Source of the DNA: Hyphomicrobium sp.
GTDB taxonomy: Bacteria > Pseudomonadota > Alphaproteobacteria > Rhizobiales > Hyphomicrobiaceae
Length of the DNA: 64,000 nucleotides
Reading direction: 5' to 3'
Assembly: GCA_002928955.1 (NCBI GenBank)
Contig: PERT01000001.1
Coordinates: 124,001 to 188,000 of the forward strand
How positions within the stretch are numbered: the stretch's first letter is position 1; every line of letters starts with the position of its first letter. The notes beneath the pieces were generated by a model. The model did no database searches. It had not been told where the DNA came from and was given only the letters and a program-made list of their open reading frames with translations. This document shows, one piece after another, positions 18,753-27,243 of the stretch. The position numbers and the translations under genes were made by a program.

Positions 18753-19442
18753 ATGCCAAGGGTTACAGACGGTAAACAAGCTGGACCGGGTTACTACGAG
18801 CCGTCGCCCACCCGTGTCTCGTGGCGGCCGCTGTCGACCCTTCTCGACCGGGCCGGCATGTGGGTCGGCGTCCGCGCGACGCACAGCCGTCGACCCAGCA
18901 CCGAGCACGTGCCGCGCATCGAAATCCAGGCACTGAACCGCATGGGTGTCGCGAACGGTTTGATCTTGAAGCTCGACGCCCTCGAAGGTCCATTGACGGT
19001 CACGGTGGCCGCCCGGGCGACATTCCCCGCCGACCCTCGTGCCGACGCCCGCCTGCGGATCATGTGGGACCACGAAGACGTCGCGCACCGCGTCGAGGCA
19101 GCCCTCACGCCTGTGCAGTTCAAGCCGCCGCTGGGCAGCGAACCTGCGCCGGGCAGACCGACGATACCCGGCTACATGGCCAAATGCCCCCACTGCGGCA
19201 AGAAGGCCCGCATGCTGTACTGGGCGGTGACCACCTTCGCCTGCATCAGATGCCTTGGCATCAAACCCGAGACGCGCCGCTTGCCGCATCAGTACGCCAC
19301 GATGAAGAAAGTGCAGCGTGCTCTCGACCTGTTTGAAAGCGGCGGCCCCCGCACCGAGCGGCGTCGGCGCATTCTCCGCAAGGCCTGGGAGGCCCAAGTC
19401 CTTCTTGCGCAGCGGGTGCTCACCAAGGGGAGTCATCGCTGA
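18753..19442 (+). CDS. Phage-type protein with C-terminal zinc ribbon
   Basis: A 229-residue protein. Residues around 146-166 read AKCPHCGKKARMLYWAVTT then ACIRCLG, a four-Cys zinc ribbon (CxxC ... CxxC). The N-terminal part is beta-like (IEIQALNRMGVANGLILKLD) and the tail is basic and helical. Such ribbons bind nucleic acids or structure a partner-binding surface. The stop overlaps the next gene's start by one base (TGATG), so the two are coupled. I cannot assign a precise role. Confidence 0.55.
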   Translation: MPRVTDGKQAGPGYYEPSPTRVSWRPLSTLLDRAGMWVGVRATHSRRPSTEHVPRIEIQALNRMGVANGLILKLDALEGPLTVTVAARATFPADPRADARLRIMWDHEDVAHRVEAALTPVQFKPPLGSEPAPGRPTIPGYMAKCPHCGKKARMLYWAVTTFACIRCLGIKPETRRLPHQYATMKKVQRALDLFESGGPRTERRRRILRKAWEAQVLLAQRVLTKGSHR

Positions 19443-19843
19443 TGCCCTGGCAAGGTCGACCCAAACCACTTTCAGAGCGCCGCCCCGTCCTGCGCAACAA
19501 CGCAGCGCGGGAGGCCTTCGACGCCGAGTTCGAGATCGGCCGCAAGGTCAGCTTGTCTGGCGTGTGGCCACTTCGGCTCGATGTTCTCCAGGAGGATTTG
19601 GCCGGGATCGAGCGGTGCCTCGAAAGCGGCGACACCGGTCAAGCCCTAACCCGAGCCGCCGACGCGCTCGGCATGAGCCGCGAGGAATTGTTCTCCATTT
19701 TAGCCCCAGGCCGCCAGAACGGCGCGGGCTTGCTGGGTTATCTTCACGGGCTCATCGCAGGCGCCGAGCCGCTCCCTGACCGGCGGAACGAGCGGATCGA
19801 CGTGGGGTACAACACCAAGAGGCGGGGCTATGGCCGGACCTAA
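19442..19843 (+). CDS. Hypothetical phage-type protein
   Basis: A 133-residue protein that starts on the last base of the preceding gene and overlaps the next by 14 bases. The middle contains LTRAADALGMSREELFSILAPG, which could be a short helix-turn-helix-like or three-helix domain. I do not recognise a family. Tight packing with its neighbours indicates one operon (18753-20497). Confidence 0.5.
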   Translation: MPWQGRPKPLSERRPVLRNNAAREAFDAEFEIGRKVSLSGVWPLRLDVLQEDLAGIERCLESGDTGQALTRAADALGMSREELFSILAPGRQNGAGLLGYLHGLIAGAEPLPDRRNERIDVGYNTKRRGYGRT

Positions 19844-20219
19844 GAGCAAGATCGACGAGGCCGAGATCGTCTCGTTGACCCCTGGCGAAATCCCAGCGCG
19901 CACGATGAAACTGATCGAGCGTCAGCTGGCCTTGATCAACGCTGCCCAGGCGAGGCTCGCGAAGGGTTTGACGCCGATCGTCAATGCCAAGGGCGAGAAC
20001 ATGGGCACCGAGCTGGATGCCGCCCAGGCGGCGTCTGCCTTGAACGCCCTGACCGGCGGCATGAGGGTGCTGGCGGGCATACACGCTCTCTTCGAAGGTC
20101 GAGCCCTGAGTGACAGCGAGCGGCAAAAGCCGAAGGGCGACGCGGCCAGCGCCGCCGCCGCAGAGAAACTTCTCGCTGTCCTCCGTGCCGAGGAAGCCCA
20201 AGTCAGGAAACCCAACTGA
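19830..20219 (+). CDS. Hypothetical helical phage-type protein
   Basis: A 129-residue, mostly helical Ala-rich protein (MKLIERQLALINAAQARLAKG; LDAAQAASALNALTGGMRVL). It could be a small scaffold or terminase-small-subunit-like protein, but no helix-turn-helix is obvious. It shares one base with the next start and overlaps the previous gene. The function is unknown. Confidence 0.5.
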   Translation: MAGPKSKIDEAEIVSLTPGEIPARTMKLIERQLALINAAQARLAKGLTPIVNAKGENMGTELDAAQAASALNALTGGMRVLAGIHALFEGRALSDSERQKPKGDAASAAAAEKLLAVLRAEEAQVRKPN

Positions 20220-20497
20220 TGCCCAGCGCTCGTCCACCCTTCGCAGCAGCCGGTGCCGAAGGTGCAGGGCCGCCGACAGCACCCGCCGTGGGCGCACCCG
20301 TCCGCGAGGCGCTGAGGGTGAACCCACGGACGGGCTTCGTCGCGTCGCCGATCCTCGACGACCCGAGCGCCGCTGCCATGTTCGAGAGCTTGATCCTGGG
20401 CGGCTATTCGCCCGAGGAAGCGATCCAGCTCTTGCAGGCCATGGCCGATGGCCAGCTGCCGCAGCAGGTCGGCCAGTCGCCGTTCACGTCAGGTTGA
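20219..20497 (+). CDS. Small hypothetical phage-type protein
   Basis: A 92-residue protein with a Pro/Ala-rich disordered N-terminus and a helical C-terminus (FESLILGGYSPEEAIQLLQAM, quoted in full segment). It is the last gene of the operon that starts at 18753 and overlaps the convergent antitoxin gene by nine bases. The function is unknown. Confidence 0.45.
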   Translation: MPSARPPFAAAGAEGAGPPTAPAVGAPVREALRVNPRTGFVASPILDDPSAAAMFESLILGGYSPEEAIQLLQAMADGQLPQQVGQSPFTSG

Positions 20498-20797
20498 TGC
20501 GCCCGCTCGCTCCAGCTCGACCGACAGCCGGAGGCCGAGCGCACTCAGGACACGCAGCACGGTCGCGAATTCTGGATTGCCGTCACCACCCAGGGATTTG
20601 TAGAGGCTCTCGCGCGACATGCTGGCGTCCTTCGCGATCTGGGTCATGCCGCGCGAGCGGGCGACGGTGCCGATGGCCTTGACGATATAGGCGGCGTCTC
20701 CGGTCGCCATAGCCTCGTCGAGATAGGCGGCAATGACCACCTCGCTGTTGAGGTGCTCGGCCACATCGAAGGGCTTGCTCTTGCGCTTGGTCGCCAT
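20489..20797 (-). CDS. Addiction-module antitoxin with helix-turn-helix
   Basis: A 102-residue protein of the addiction-module antidote type. The N-terminal part FDVAEHLNSEVVIAAYLDEA precedes a helix-turn-helix (GMTQIAKDASMSRESLYKSL) and a C-terminal LRVLSALGLRLSVELE. This combination is typical of antitoxins paired with RelE/HigB-like killer proteins. It follows the toxin gene on the same strand with a 3-base gap, so the pair is an operon that the antitoxin probably represses. Confidence 0.85.
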   Translation of the reverse strand: MATKRKSKPFDVAEHLNSEVVIAAYLDEAMATGDAAYIVKAIGTVARSRGMTQIAKDASMSRESLYKSLGGDGNPEFATVLRVLSALGLRLSVELERAGAST

Positions 20798-20800
20798 GTC

Positions 20801-21097
20801 TCAGTCCTCGTACTCTCTGGCCAACTTCTTCGCCTTGACGATGTCCCGCTTCTGCGAGGACTTGTCGCCACCAGCGAGGAGCAGCACAAGGTCTCGCCCG
20901 CGCTGCTGGAAATAGACCCGGTAGCCGGGTCCGTGGTGGACACGCATTTCGCTCACGCCGTCCCCGACCGGCTCCACGTCCCCCGGGTTGCCGTCCGCGA
21001 GCCGCTCGATGCGGGACAGTACCTTGGCCTTCGACCTGGCATCGGTCAGGCCGGCGAGCCACTCGGCGAACGCGTCGGTCTGGCGAATTTCGAGCAT
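20801..21097 (-). CDS. RelE/HigB-superfamily toxin (addiction module killer protein)
   Basis: A 98-residue basic protein with the killer-protein layout: FAEWLAGLTDARSKAKVLSRI, then GDVEPVGDGVSEMRVHHGPGYRVYF, then LLAGGDKSSQKRDIVKAKKLA (quoted in parts). Members are ribosome-dependent mRNA interferases. The toxin gene precedes its antitoxin, as in higBA-like systems. The pair would stabilise the element in the host. Confidence 0.85.
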   Translation of the reverse strand: MLEIRQTDAFAEWLAGLTDARSKAKVLSRIERLADGNPGDVEPVGDGVSEMRVHHGPGYRVYFQQRGRDLVLLLAGGDKSSQKRDIVKAKKLAREYED

Positions 21098-21133
21098 GGC
21101 GGGAAGTGTATCCTAAAGGCTACATTCTGGCAA

Positions 21134-21430
21134 CTACTGCGAAGACCACCGATGCGGACCGCCGACCCCGTCTCGCGCGTCAAGGGCGGCCATCAGTAGG
21201 CCGCGGGTGGTGACCCGGTCGGCCCGATAGGCGGGCGCGATGGCCTCAACATAGAACGCCACCGGATCGCCTGCACCCGCCTGCCGCATCTTCCTGAACG
21301 CCTCCTGGCACTCACCCTCGACGATCTCGATCAGGGCGCGGGCCACGGCCAGCCGCTCGACCGGGGTGAGGTTCAGGCGAGCACGCTCTTCGATGAACCG
21401 GACGGCGTCGGCGGGTTCAAGTCTCAGCAT
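21134..21430 (-). CDS. Hypothetical helical protein
   Basis: A 98-residue protein of unknown function with helical segments LTPVERLAVARALIEIVEGE and QEAFRKMRQAGAG. The ATG is preceded by GAGATCCCCC, and the region is on the same strand as the toxin-antitoxin pair. It has no cysteine, membrane or nuclease motifs. Confidence 0.45.
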   Translation of the reverse strand: MLRLEPADAVRFIEERARLNLTPVERLAVARALIEIVEGECQEAFRKMRQAGAGDPVAFYVEAIAPAYRADRVTTRGLLMAALDARDGVGGPHRWSSQ

Positions 21431-21511
21431 GGGGGATCTCCGTTCGTGGCTCCTACCCTATGCGACGGAAAAGTGGAGGGGGCGACCTGCGCCGCCCCCG
21501 GTCCTTGTCGA

Positions 21512-22120
21512 TCACTCTGCCGCCTTCGCGCGACGCGCCTCCACACGCTGCTTGATCTCCTTGCGCAGCTGCTTGATGGCCTCCACATGCGCCGCAGCAT
21601 GCAGGCGACCCTCGATCGCCTTGTCGATGTCCGCGGTGTCGGCTTCTTCGGTCGCCTCTTGCCAGCGATAGGCATCACTGTCGTACTCGGTGGACCATGC
21701 CTCGTAGGCCGCGGCCTCGTAATCGTCGATCTCCCGATCGGCGTCGTCGGCGATCGTCTCCTCGATCACTTCAGCCTTGGCCGCCTCCCAGGCCGTATCC
21801 TTGTTCCGATCGTAAACCTCCTGGATGACCTCGTCGCGCTCGTCCTTGTAAAAGTCACTGACTTCGGACGCCAGCTCATAGCGAGCGTCGGCGAGCGCTG
21901 TCGCGTAGTCGTCGGGGTAGCGATCCATCAGCTGCTGATCGGCCTCGTCCGGTTCCCAGTTTTCAGCGAACCAACGGTCAACATCCGCAAACCGCCACTT
22001 CAGCGGTTTGGCGGTATCGTCGATCGCCTCGGGGAACTCACCCGCCGCCCTGCGGCGGTGAAGGGTCGAGCGCGACCAGCCGGTCAGGTCGAGAATTTGG
22101 TCTTGGGTGTATGGCGCCAT
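21512..22120 (-). CDS. AlpA-like helix-turn-helix protein with long acidic helical tail
   Basis: A 202-residue protein. The first 55 residues (TQDQILDLTGWSRSTLHRRR; FPEAIDDTAKPLKWRFADVDRW, quoted in parts) form an AlpA/MerR-type helix-turn-helix. The rest is extremely acidic and helical, rich in Asp, Glu, Tyr and Trp, and ends in a basic Lys/Arg/Ala helix. The acidic tail could mimic DNA or bind a partner. The intergenic region to the divergent recombinase (22121-22326) is AT-rich and holds ATTGT/ACAAT dyads near 22171-22190, a possible operator. Confidence 0.6.
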   Translation of the reverse strand: MAPYTQDQILDLTGWSRSTLHRRRAAGEFPEAIDDTAKPLKWRFADVDRWFAENWEPDEADQQLMDRYPDDYATALADARYELASEVSDFYKDERDEVIQEVYDRNKDTAWEAAKAEVIEETIADDADREIDDYEAAAYEAWSTEYDSDAYRWQEATEEADTADIDKAIEGRLHAAAHVEAIKQLRKEIKQRVEARRAKAAE

Positions 22121-22326
22121 GTGTCAACCTCGCTGTGTTGTGTCTTAACTTGGGCCAACGTATTACGGACGTTCTATTGTGTCAACTACAATCGATTGTC
22201 TCAAATTTTGAGGCGTTCGTACCTTAAGCTTCCGCTATTGTTCATTAGCGGAAGTAGCGAAGGCCCGTGCTTATTGGAATCAAGATCGATGCGCCTCGCA
22301 ATGCTGCCGCTTTTGTGCTATAAGAG

Positions 22327-23028
22327 ATGAAAGCGGACTTCGATTCGAGGACATCCGACGTGGCGACCAAGACAACCAAAGCGAGCAACAAAGCCGCCCC
22401 TGCACGCAAGGCGGGATCGGTCCCTAAAGGCCCGTGGAACCGCGGTCGTGCCGTCGGCGCCAAGAAGCCGCTGACCGAGGACCATCTCCAAGTGCTCCGC
22501 CTCCGGCTTCGTCAGGATGGCGCCCTCCGTGACCTCGCGCTTCTCGAAGTCAGCATCAGCACCATGCTCCGCGGTTCCGACGTCCGCCGTCTCCTCGTCA
22601 GTGATGTCCGCTCACCGGACGGCGAGATTGCCGAGACCGTCACCGTGCGCCAGCAGAAGACCAGCAAGCCGATCACCGTCTCGTTGTCGCCCAAGGCCCG
22701 CGATGCCCTCGCCCAACTGATCGACGCCGAGGGCAAGATGGGGTCGAGCTACTTGTTCACGGCGCTTCGCAAGCCCGACGGCGAGCCGTTGACGACCAGG
22801 GCATTGCGCCAGAGCGTGAAGCGCTGGGCCGGGCTCGTCGGCCTCGATCCGTCGGCGTTCTCAACGCACAGCCTACGGAGAACGCAGGCGACGACCCTTT
22901 ACCGCAAGACCGGCAACCTCCGCGCCGTTCAATTGCTACTCGGTCATGCGAACATCTCGGCGACCCAGCGCTATCTCGGGATCGAGGCCGAGGATGCCTT
23001 AAAGCTCCTCCGCCGCTACCAGCTGTGA
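22327..23028 (+). CDS. Short tyrosine recombinase (FimB-like size)
   Basis: A 233-residue recombinase containing essentially only the catalytic domain after a basic Lys/Ala-rich leader. Active-site residues visible are Arg in STMLRGSDVRRLL, Lys in RQQKTSKPITV, His-x-x-Arg in THSLRRTQATTLYR, His in LLGHANI, and Tyr in ATQRYLGIEAED. The lack of a core-binding N-terminal domain is shared with FimB/FimE-like invertases. It may act on an inversion or resolution site rather than integrate the element, since a full integrase lies at 11126. An upstream promoter is likely in the AT-rich gap. Confidence 0.85.
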   Translation: MKADFDSRTSDVATKTTKASNKAAPARKAGSVPKGPWNRGRAVGAKKPLTEDHLQVLRLRLRQDGALRDLALLEVSISTMLRGSDVRRLLVSDVRSPDGEIAETVTVRQQKTSKPITVSLSPKARDALAQLIDAEGKMGSSYLFTALRKPDGEPLTTRALRQSVKRWAGLVGLDPSAFSTHSLRRTQATTLYRKTGNLRAVQLLLGHANISATQRYLGIEAEDALKLLRRYQL

Positions 23029-23037
23029 GGTGCCAGC

Positions 23038-23193
23038 ATGCTGCAAGATCCCTTCGATAGGGCCGTCATCGCCTTGGTGACCGTCCTCGGCATCAGCATC
23101 GTCGTCTGGGGCGCGCTGGACCCGCAGGGCCTCGAATCCGCCGCCAGGACCATCTATTCTATACCCGTCAGACTTTCAGGAGCGCACCCATGA
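23038..23193 (+). CDS. Small single-pass membrane protein
   Basis: An open frame of 51 residues starting ATG at 23038, with GTGAGGTGCC upstream. It contains one hydrophobic segment, AVIALVTVLGISIVVWGAL, and a basic tail. Its stop overlaps an ATG for an 18-codon frame (23190-23246) that I do not call. The function is unknown; the position between recombinase and cargo is typical of phage accessory genes. Confidence 0.4.
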   Translation: MLQDPFDRAVIALVTVLGISIVVWGALDPQGLESAARTIYSIPVRLSGAHP

Positions 23194-23252
23194 CCACACT
23201 CACTAATGCTCACGACCCGGAGCGGGTCGCCCACGAGGCGGCGTGAGGACGC

Positions 23253-23498
23253 ATGGTTCCACTTATCATGCCCGGCCTGACGGCCGAGTACTTCAGCAGG
23301 GAGCGAAGCGACGCCGAGGCTTGGGCGCTCGACCTGATGAGGAAAAGCCAGACCTTCACTGCCCCGGACGGCGACGTCTTCAAGGTCCACAACACGCTCT
23401 ACGTCGGCGTTCGGGGCTTCAAGTGCTGGATCAACGGCGATCCTTGCGATCCTCCCGAGTTTGAGCGTCGTCTGGCGGAGTACTATCGTCGGTCCTGA
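23253..23498 (+). CDS. Small hypothetical protein
   Basis: An 81-residue protein with a compact alpha/beta composition (MPGLTAEYFSRERSDAEAWA; FKVHNTLYVGVRGFKCWING). I do not recognise a family. It lies on the same strand as the short recombinase. Confidence 0.4.
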   Translation: MVPLIMPGLTAEYFSRERSDAEAWALDLMRKSQTFTAPDGDVFKVHNTLYVGVRGFKCWINGDPCDPPEFERRLAEYYRRS

Positions 23499-23552
23499 CC
23501 GCGAGGGGGCGGGAGTCCTTGGCTCGGTGAAGCCCACCCCTCAGGCACGCAG

Positions 23553-23810
23553 CTAAAGCCCCAGCTCGATCTTGAGCCGCCGCAGCCGGGGGAGCGACAG
23601 CTGCGTCCCCATCTGCTCGTTGAACGCCCGCAGGTGCTTCTCGCCGACGTTGCCGTCCTCGCCGACGATCGACTTCAAGACGCCGACTGCCGCCTCGGCT
23701 CCGTCCGCAGATCGGATCGCCGATCGCCACGCTCGGGCCCGGTGGCCGGAGCCGGGCTCCCATTCCGTAGGGACCAGGGCTTCGCCCTGGACCCATTCTC
23801 TGGTCATCAC
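23553..23810 (-). CDS. Small hypothetical protein downstream of the first caspase gene
   Basis: An 85-residue basic protein of unknown function (VGVLKSIVGEDGNVGEKHLR; LSLPRLRRLKIELGL). It begins 41 bases after the stop of the caspase gene on the same strand and just beyond the end of the repeated VR flank, so it may be co-transcribed. No motif is recognised. Confidence 0.4.
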   Translation of the reverse strand: MMTREWVQGEALVPTEWEPGSGHRARAWRSAIRSADGAEAAVGVLKSIVGEDGNVGEKHLRAFNEQMGTQLSLPRLRRLKIELGL

Positions 23811-23830
23811 AACGCCAACGTCTTAGTGAA

Positions 23831-23997
23831 GTGCTCAGGACGTAAAGGAGCTAAGGGGTAGGATTTAACGTCCTCGCCAAACGGAAGCCGTGGATCCCGA
23901 TGCGGTGGTCCGGAGGGTCCCCGAGGCGGACCGCCGAGCGGAGGTGCTGTGGAGAGTTGCCCCAGGAACCGCCGCGAAGCACACGGGAGCAATCCTT
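23831..23997 (-). repeat. DGR-type variable repeat A (in caspase gene 23851-25530)
   Basis: Read on the minus strand, this block has a 36-nt 5' flank (23962-23997) identical to 29548-29583. A 24-codon variable stretch follows (23890-23961). The 3' flank then matches 29656-29705 for 50 nt, with one mismatch and eight more identical bases, running past the stop codon. All 23 differences from repeat B are in the 24-codon stretch: 11 at codon position 1, 8 at position 2 and 4 at position 3. Upstream of the block the two genes differ freely at synonymous sites. This is what adenine-directed mutagenic homing into NNY codons leaves. Confidence 0.85.
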
Positions 23998-25530
23998 CTC
24001 GTCTGGAGCTTGGGAGCCATCCGTTGGAGCGTTGGCATAGGTGGCCGCATAGCAGTCCTCGACCCATTCCCAAACGTTCCCGTGCATGTCGAAAAGACCG
24101 AAGGCGTTGGGTTTGAACGTGCCAACTTCGACTGTCTTCTGGGCGCTGCCAACTTTACCTTCGGAGAACTGCGCTTGTGTCGTTTTGATCGTCTCGCCGA
24201 AGCTGAATGCGGTCGTCGTGCCGCCGCGAGCGGCATACTCCCACTCGGCCTCGCTGAGCAGACGGTAGGGTGCCCCCGTCTTGCTCCTGATCCATCTGAC
24301 GTATGCCTGTGCGTCGTTCCACGACACGTTCATCACTGGACGCCGCCCGCGACCCCAGCCCTCGTCGCGCGGCTTATACGTGCAGCCGCCGTCGGCGACG
24401 CAGGCATCCCATTCCGCGAACGCTACTTCGTAGCGGCCCACAGCGAACGGCCGAGCGATCGTCACCCGGCGTTGCGGTCCTTCGTCCGGCCGACGGCTGA
24501 CGTCGCTTTCTGGTGATCCCATCAAGAAGCTGCCCGCCGGCACGACCACCATCTCCGGGCAACGGTGGCAGTCCGTGAACGTGTTGCCAATCTGGAGACA
24601 TTGCGTTGTGCCGAAAACCGCCGCCTCGATCCCAGAGCAGCCCGCTGGAGGTGTCACGATCCCGACCACCGGCTTGATGGGCTGGTGGAGGTCGGGTTTC
24701 GCGGGCGGTGCCGCCGCGGCAACCTGCGTCTCGGACTTGGCGGCAGCGAGAGGGGCGGATGCGCTTGCCGCCGCAAAATGAAAATCATACCGCCGCTTGT
24801 CGAGAAACTCCGGTGACTGCTTGGCGTCGGTTGCGGCTTCCACCTTTTGCGTCACCGTCCGAAATACCTGTCCGGCTTCGAGTCCCGGCTTCACGATTTC
24901 TTCGGCCAGAGCCTTGGCGTAAATGCTCTGGTCGACGGCGACGTTGCCCGGCTCGGTCGCATAGGCGACCAGCAGCCCGCGCTGCTCGCGGATCGGCGCG
25001 AAGCCCTTGAAGCCGAAGTCCTTGCCGTCGCGCTGCAGGGCCACGTTGCGGCAGGCGTCAAACACGACGAAGCTCATCTTGGCCGCGCCGGCCAGGGTGG
25101 CAGTGATCCGGTCCAGTCGCACGGCCATCAACGGCAATTGCGTCACATGGGTCAGCGGCGCCTCGGTGGGGATCAGGTAGTTTGCGCCGTCCGGCCGGTC
25201 CGCCGCGCCGTGCCCGCTGTAATAGAGAAAGCCGACCGCGTCGGGACCGGCCACGGCGAGGCGCTCCACGTGCTCGCCGATTGCGGCCAGAAGCGCGCCC
25301 TCGCTCCGGGTGTCGCGCACGACAGTGACCTTGAACCCGACTTTTTCCAGCGCCGCCTTGACCAGATCGCCATCGCGATGTGTGTTCGTCAGCTTCGCCC
25401 CTGGCTGCGTATAGCCCTGGTTGGCAATGACGAGCGCAATGCGCGGCTCCGCCGTGGCGCGCCCTGGCAGCACCAACAAAGCCCCCAGCACCAGACCACC
25501 GATCCAGCGTTGCCATCCGGCACGCAGCAT
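23851..25530 (-). CDS. Secreted caspase-like protein with variable FGE/C-type-lectin domain (A)
   Basis: A 559-residue protein. Residues 1-28 are a signal peptide (GGLVLGALLVLPGRATA). Residues 29-250 are a caspase/metacaspase-like (peptidase C14) domain with catalytic His107 in FLYYSGHGA and Cys160 in FVVFDACRN. A linker rich in Ala/Pro follows. Residues from about 324 form a formylglycine-generating-enzyme/C-type-lectin fold (CPEMVVVPAGSFLMGSPESD; YRLLSEAEWEYAARGG; DMHGNVWEWVEDC). It ends RVLRGGSW, a variable stretch and GFRLARTLNPTP. Such folds are common scaffolds for DGR variation, so a binding role is likelier than sulfatase activation. It is divergent from the trypsin gene, with a 113-base shared promoter region. 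Confidence 0.9.
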   Translation of the reverse strand: MLRAGWQRWIGGLVLGALLVLPGRATAEPRIALVIANQGYTQPGAKLTNTHRDGDLVKAALEKVGFKVTVVRDTRSEGALLAAIGEHVERLAVAGPDAVGFLYYSGHGAADRPDGANYLIPTEAPLTHVTQLPLMAVRLDRITATLAGAAKMSFVVFDACRNVALQRDGKDFGFKGFAPIREQRGLLVAYATEPGNVAVDQSIYAKALAEEIVKPGLEAGQVFRTVTQKVEAATDAKQSPEFLDKRRYDFHFAAASASAPLAAAKSETQVAAAAPPAKPDLHQPIKPVVGIVTPPAGCSGIEAAVFGTTQCLQIGNTFTDCHRCPEMVVVPAGSFLMGSPESDVSRRPDEGPQRRVTIARPFAVGRYEVAFAEWDACVADGGCTYKPRDEGWGRGRRPVMNVSWNDAQAYVRWIRSKTGAPYRLLSEAEWEYAARGGTTTAFSFGETIKTTQAQFSEGKVGSAQKTVEVGTFKPNAFGLFDMHGNVWEWVEDCYAATYANAPTDGSQAPDEKDCSRVLRGGSWGNSPQHLRSAVRLGDPPDHRIGIHGFRLARTLNPTP

Positions 25531-25643
25531 GAGCCACCGCTCTCTGTCCCGACCGGCATGTCTTAACACGGCAACCGTCGTGTGCTGAAGTCGGGATCGG
25601 AGTTTGATGTCGGATTTCGATGAGCTGTTGATTCGAGGTATTG

Positions 25644-27233
25644 ATGAATCGGACGGGAGCTTTCGCCACCGTGGTGATGGCCGCGATGGCACTCATCCTG
25701 CTGCCCGCCGCGGCGGAGGCGCAGGGCGCGTCATGCCGAGCCAAGCGCGGAAAAGTCGTCGGCGGCGAGCCGGCCAGCAGCGCGAACTGGCCTGGTCAGG
25801 CAGCGCTTCGGCTGCATGCCGCCCAGGCGCGCGTGTCGTTCTATTTCTGTGGCGGCACCGCGATCAGCGATCGTTGGGTTCTGACTGCCGCGCATTGCCT
25901 GCCCGATTTTCTGTCGAAGCTCACAGGGCCGGTGCGCGACGGCAAAGACAAAACGCACGAGGGACGGCTTGAAGTGATGCTTGGTGCCGACGATCTCACC
26001 ACGGCTTCCGCCGCCAACGCGATCGCGGTTGAGCGCGTGGTCATGCATCCCCGCTATCAGGCCGCCGTCGAAAAGGCGCTGGCGATCGCCGATGCAAAGC
26101 AGCGCCGCAAGGCGCTGGCCCTGATTGCTCCCACAGTCGGCGACGACATCGCGCTGCTCTATCTGGCCACGCCCTGGACGGGCGCGGTGGCCGAGCTGTC
26201 GCTCACGCCCTCGACCGATCCAGCCGCCGAGCCGCCCGCTCAGGTGCGCGTGTCAGGCTTCGGCACGACGGAGCACAACCTGCACAGCGAACAACTCGAA
26301 AAGATTGTCCGTGCCGATGGCCAGGGGGCGCTGTACGCCGGGTCCGCCAAGCTCTTGGAAACCGCGGTCGAGACGATCGCCACGCCGGTGTGCGCCAAGC
26401 GCTATGCCGGCAGCATGATCGGCTCGGGCCAAATCTGCGCCGGTCTCGAACTGGGCGGAAAGGACAGTTGCCAGGGCGACAGCGGCGGACCGCTGGTCGT
26501 GCCGGGCGCGCGCGGTTGTCCGCGGCAGATCGGCGTCGTGAACTGGGGCGAAGGGTGCGCCGAGGAGAAGGCCTACGGCGTCTACACGCGCGTGTCCCAC
26601 TACGCCGACTGGATCCAGAAGCAGACCGGACCGCTCAAGCCCCGCGCCCGTTCCGAAGGCGAGCGTGACGGCCGTGCGTTGACCCCCGAGCAACTCGACC
26701 AGAGCCTCGGTCAGCTCGATGCGCTGCTCGGCCCGGCGAGGGGCCGGGTCCGCATCGGCATCCGCGGCGGCAACCGCGTTCGGCTCGGCGACAAGGTCGT
26801 CTTCGACGCCGCAAGTGATATCGCCGGTCGGCTCGTGCTCATCGATGTCAACGCCGAAAACGAGGTGCTGCTGCTCTACCCCAACCAGTATGTGGCCGAG
26901 GCCGATATCGGTCGCATTGCGGTCGGCGCGCGGGTGGCGGTGCCGGGACCGGACTATCCGGGCTTCACGAGCTTTCAGGCGGTCGAGCCGGTCGGCAAAG
27001 GGCGGATCATTGCCCTGGTGTTGCCCGAGGATTTCGCGATCGAGCGCTTCATTGCTGATCGCGCGGTCGTCTCGAAGGGCTTTGTGCCGCGCAATGATCC
27101 GCCGAGCTATCTGATGCAACTCATTCGACAGATCGACATCGAGCTGGCGCGACGGTCGGCTGCCCGCGGAACCCGGGCTGACGAACTCGCCCGCTGGGGC
27201 TATGCTGTGGCCGAATACGAGATCGTGCGGTGA
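25644..27233 (+). CDS. Secreted trypsin-like serine protease with DUF4384 domain
   Basis: A 529-residue protein with a signal peptide (VVMAAMALILLPAAAEAQG). The trypsin domain spans residues 38-310 with the triad His84 (VLTAAHC), Asp168 (GDDIALLYL) and Ser280 (DSCQGDSGGPLVV). Residues 31-41 read CRAKRGKVVGG, a trypsinogen-like activation site, so it is probably made as a zymogen cleaved after Lys/Arg. The C-terminal region (about 365-480) matches DUF4384 (VRLGDKVVFDAASDIAGRLV; VLLLYPNQYVAEADI), a domain often seen with caspase-like or kinase modules. The ATG at 25644 is used; a TTG lies just before. Context with two caspases suggests a proteolytic relay. Confidence 0.9.
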   Translation: MNRTGAFATVVMAAMALILLPAAAEAQGASCRAKRGKVVGGEPASSANWPGQAALRLHAAQARVSFYFCGGTAISDRWVLTAAHCLPDFLSKLTGPVRDGKDKTHEGRLEVMLGADDLTTASAANAIAVERVVMHPRYQAAVEKALAIADAKQRRKALALIAPTVGDDIALLYLATPWTGAVAELSLTPSTDPAAEPPAQVRVSGFGTTEHNLHSEQLEKIVRADGQGALYAGSAKLLETAVETIATPVCAKRYAGSMIGSGQICAGLELGGKDSCQGDSGGPLVVPGARGCPRQIGVVNWGEGCAEEKAYGVYTRVSHYADWIQKQTGPLKPRARSEGERDGRALTPEQLDQSLGQLDALLGPARGRVRIGIRGGNRVRLGDKVVFDAASDIAGRLVLIDVNAENEVLLLYPNQYVAEADIGRIAVGARVAVPGPDYPGFTSFQAVEPVGKGRIIALVLPEDFAIERFIADRAVVSKGFVPRNDPPSYLMQLIRQIDIELARRSAARGTRADELARWGYAVAEYEIVR

Positions 27234-27243
27234 GGGGCGCTGT

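Noticed and set aside
20489-21097. Naming the toxin-antitoxin pair higBA
   Set aside because: The layout fits, but RelE-superfamily killer proteins are too similar to separate by eye, so no gene symbol was given.
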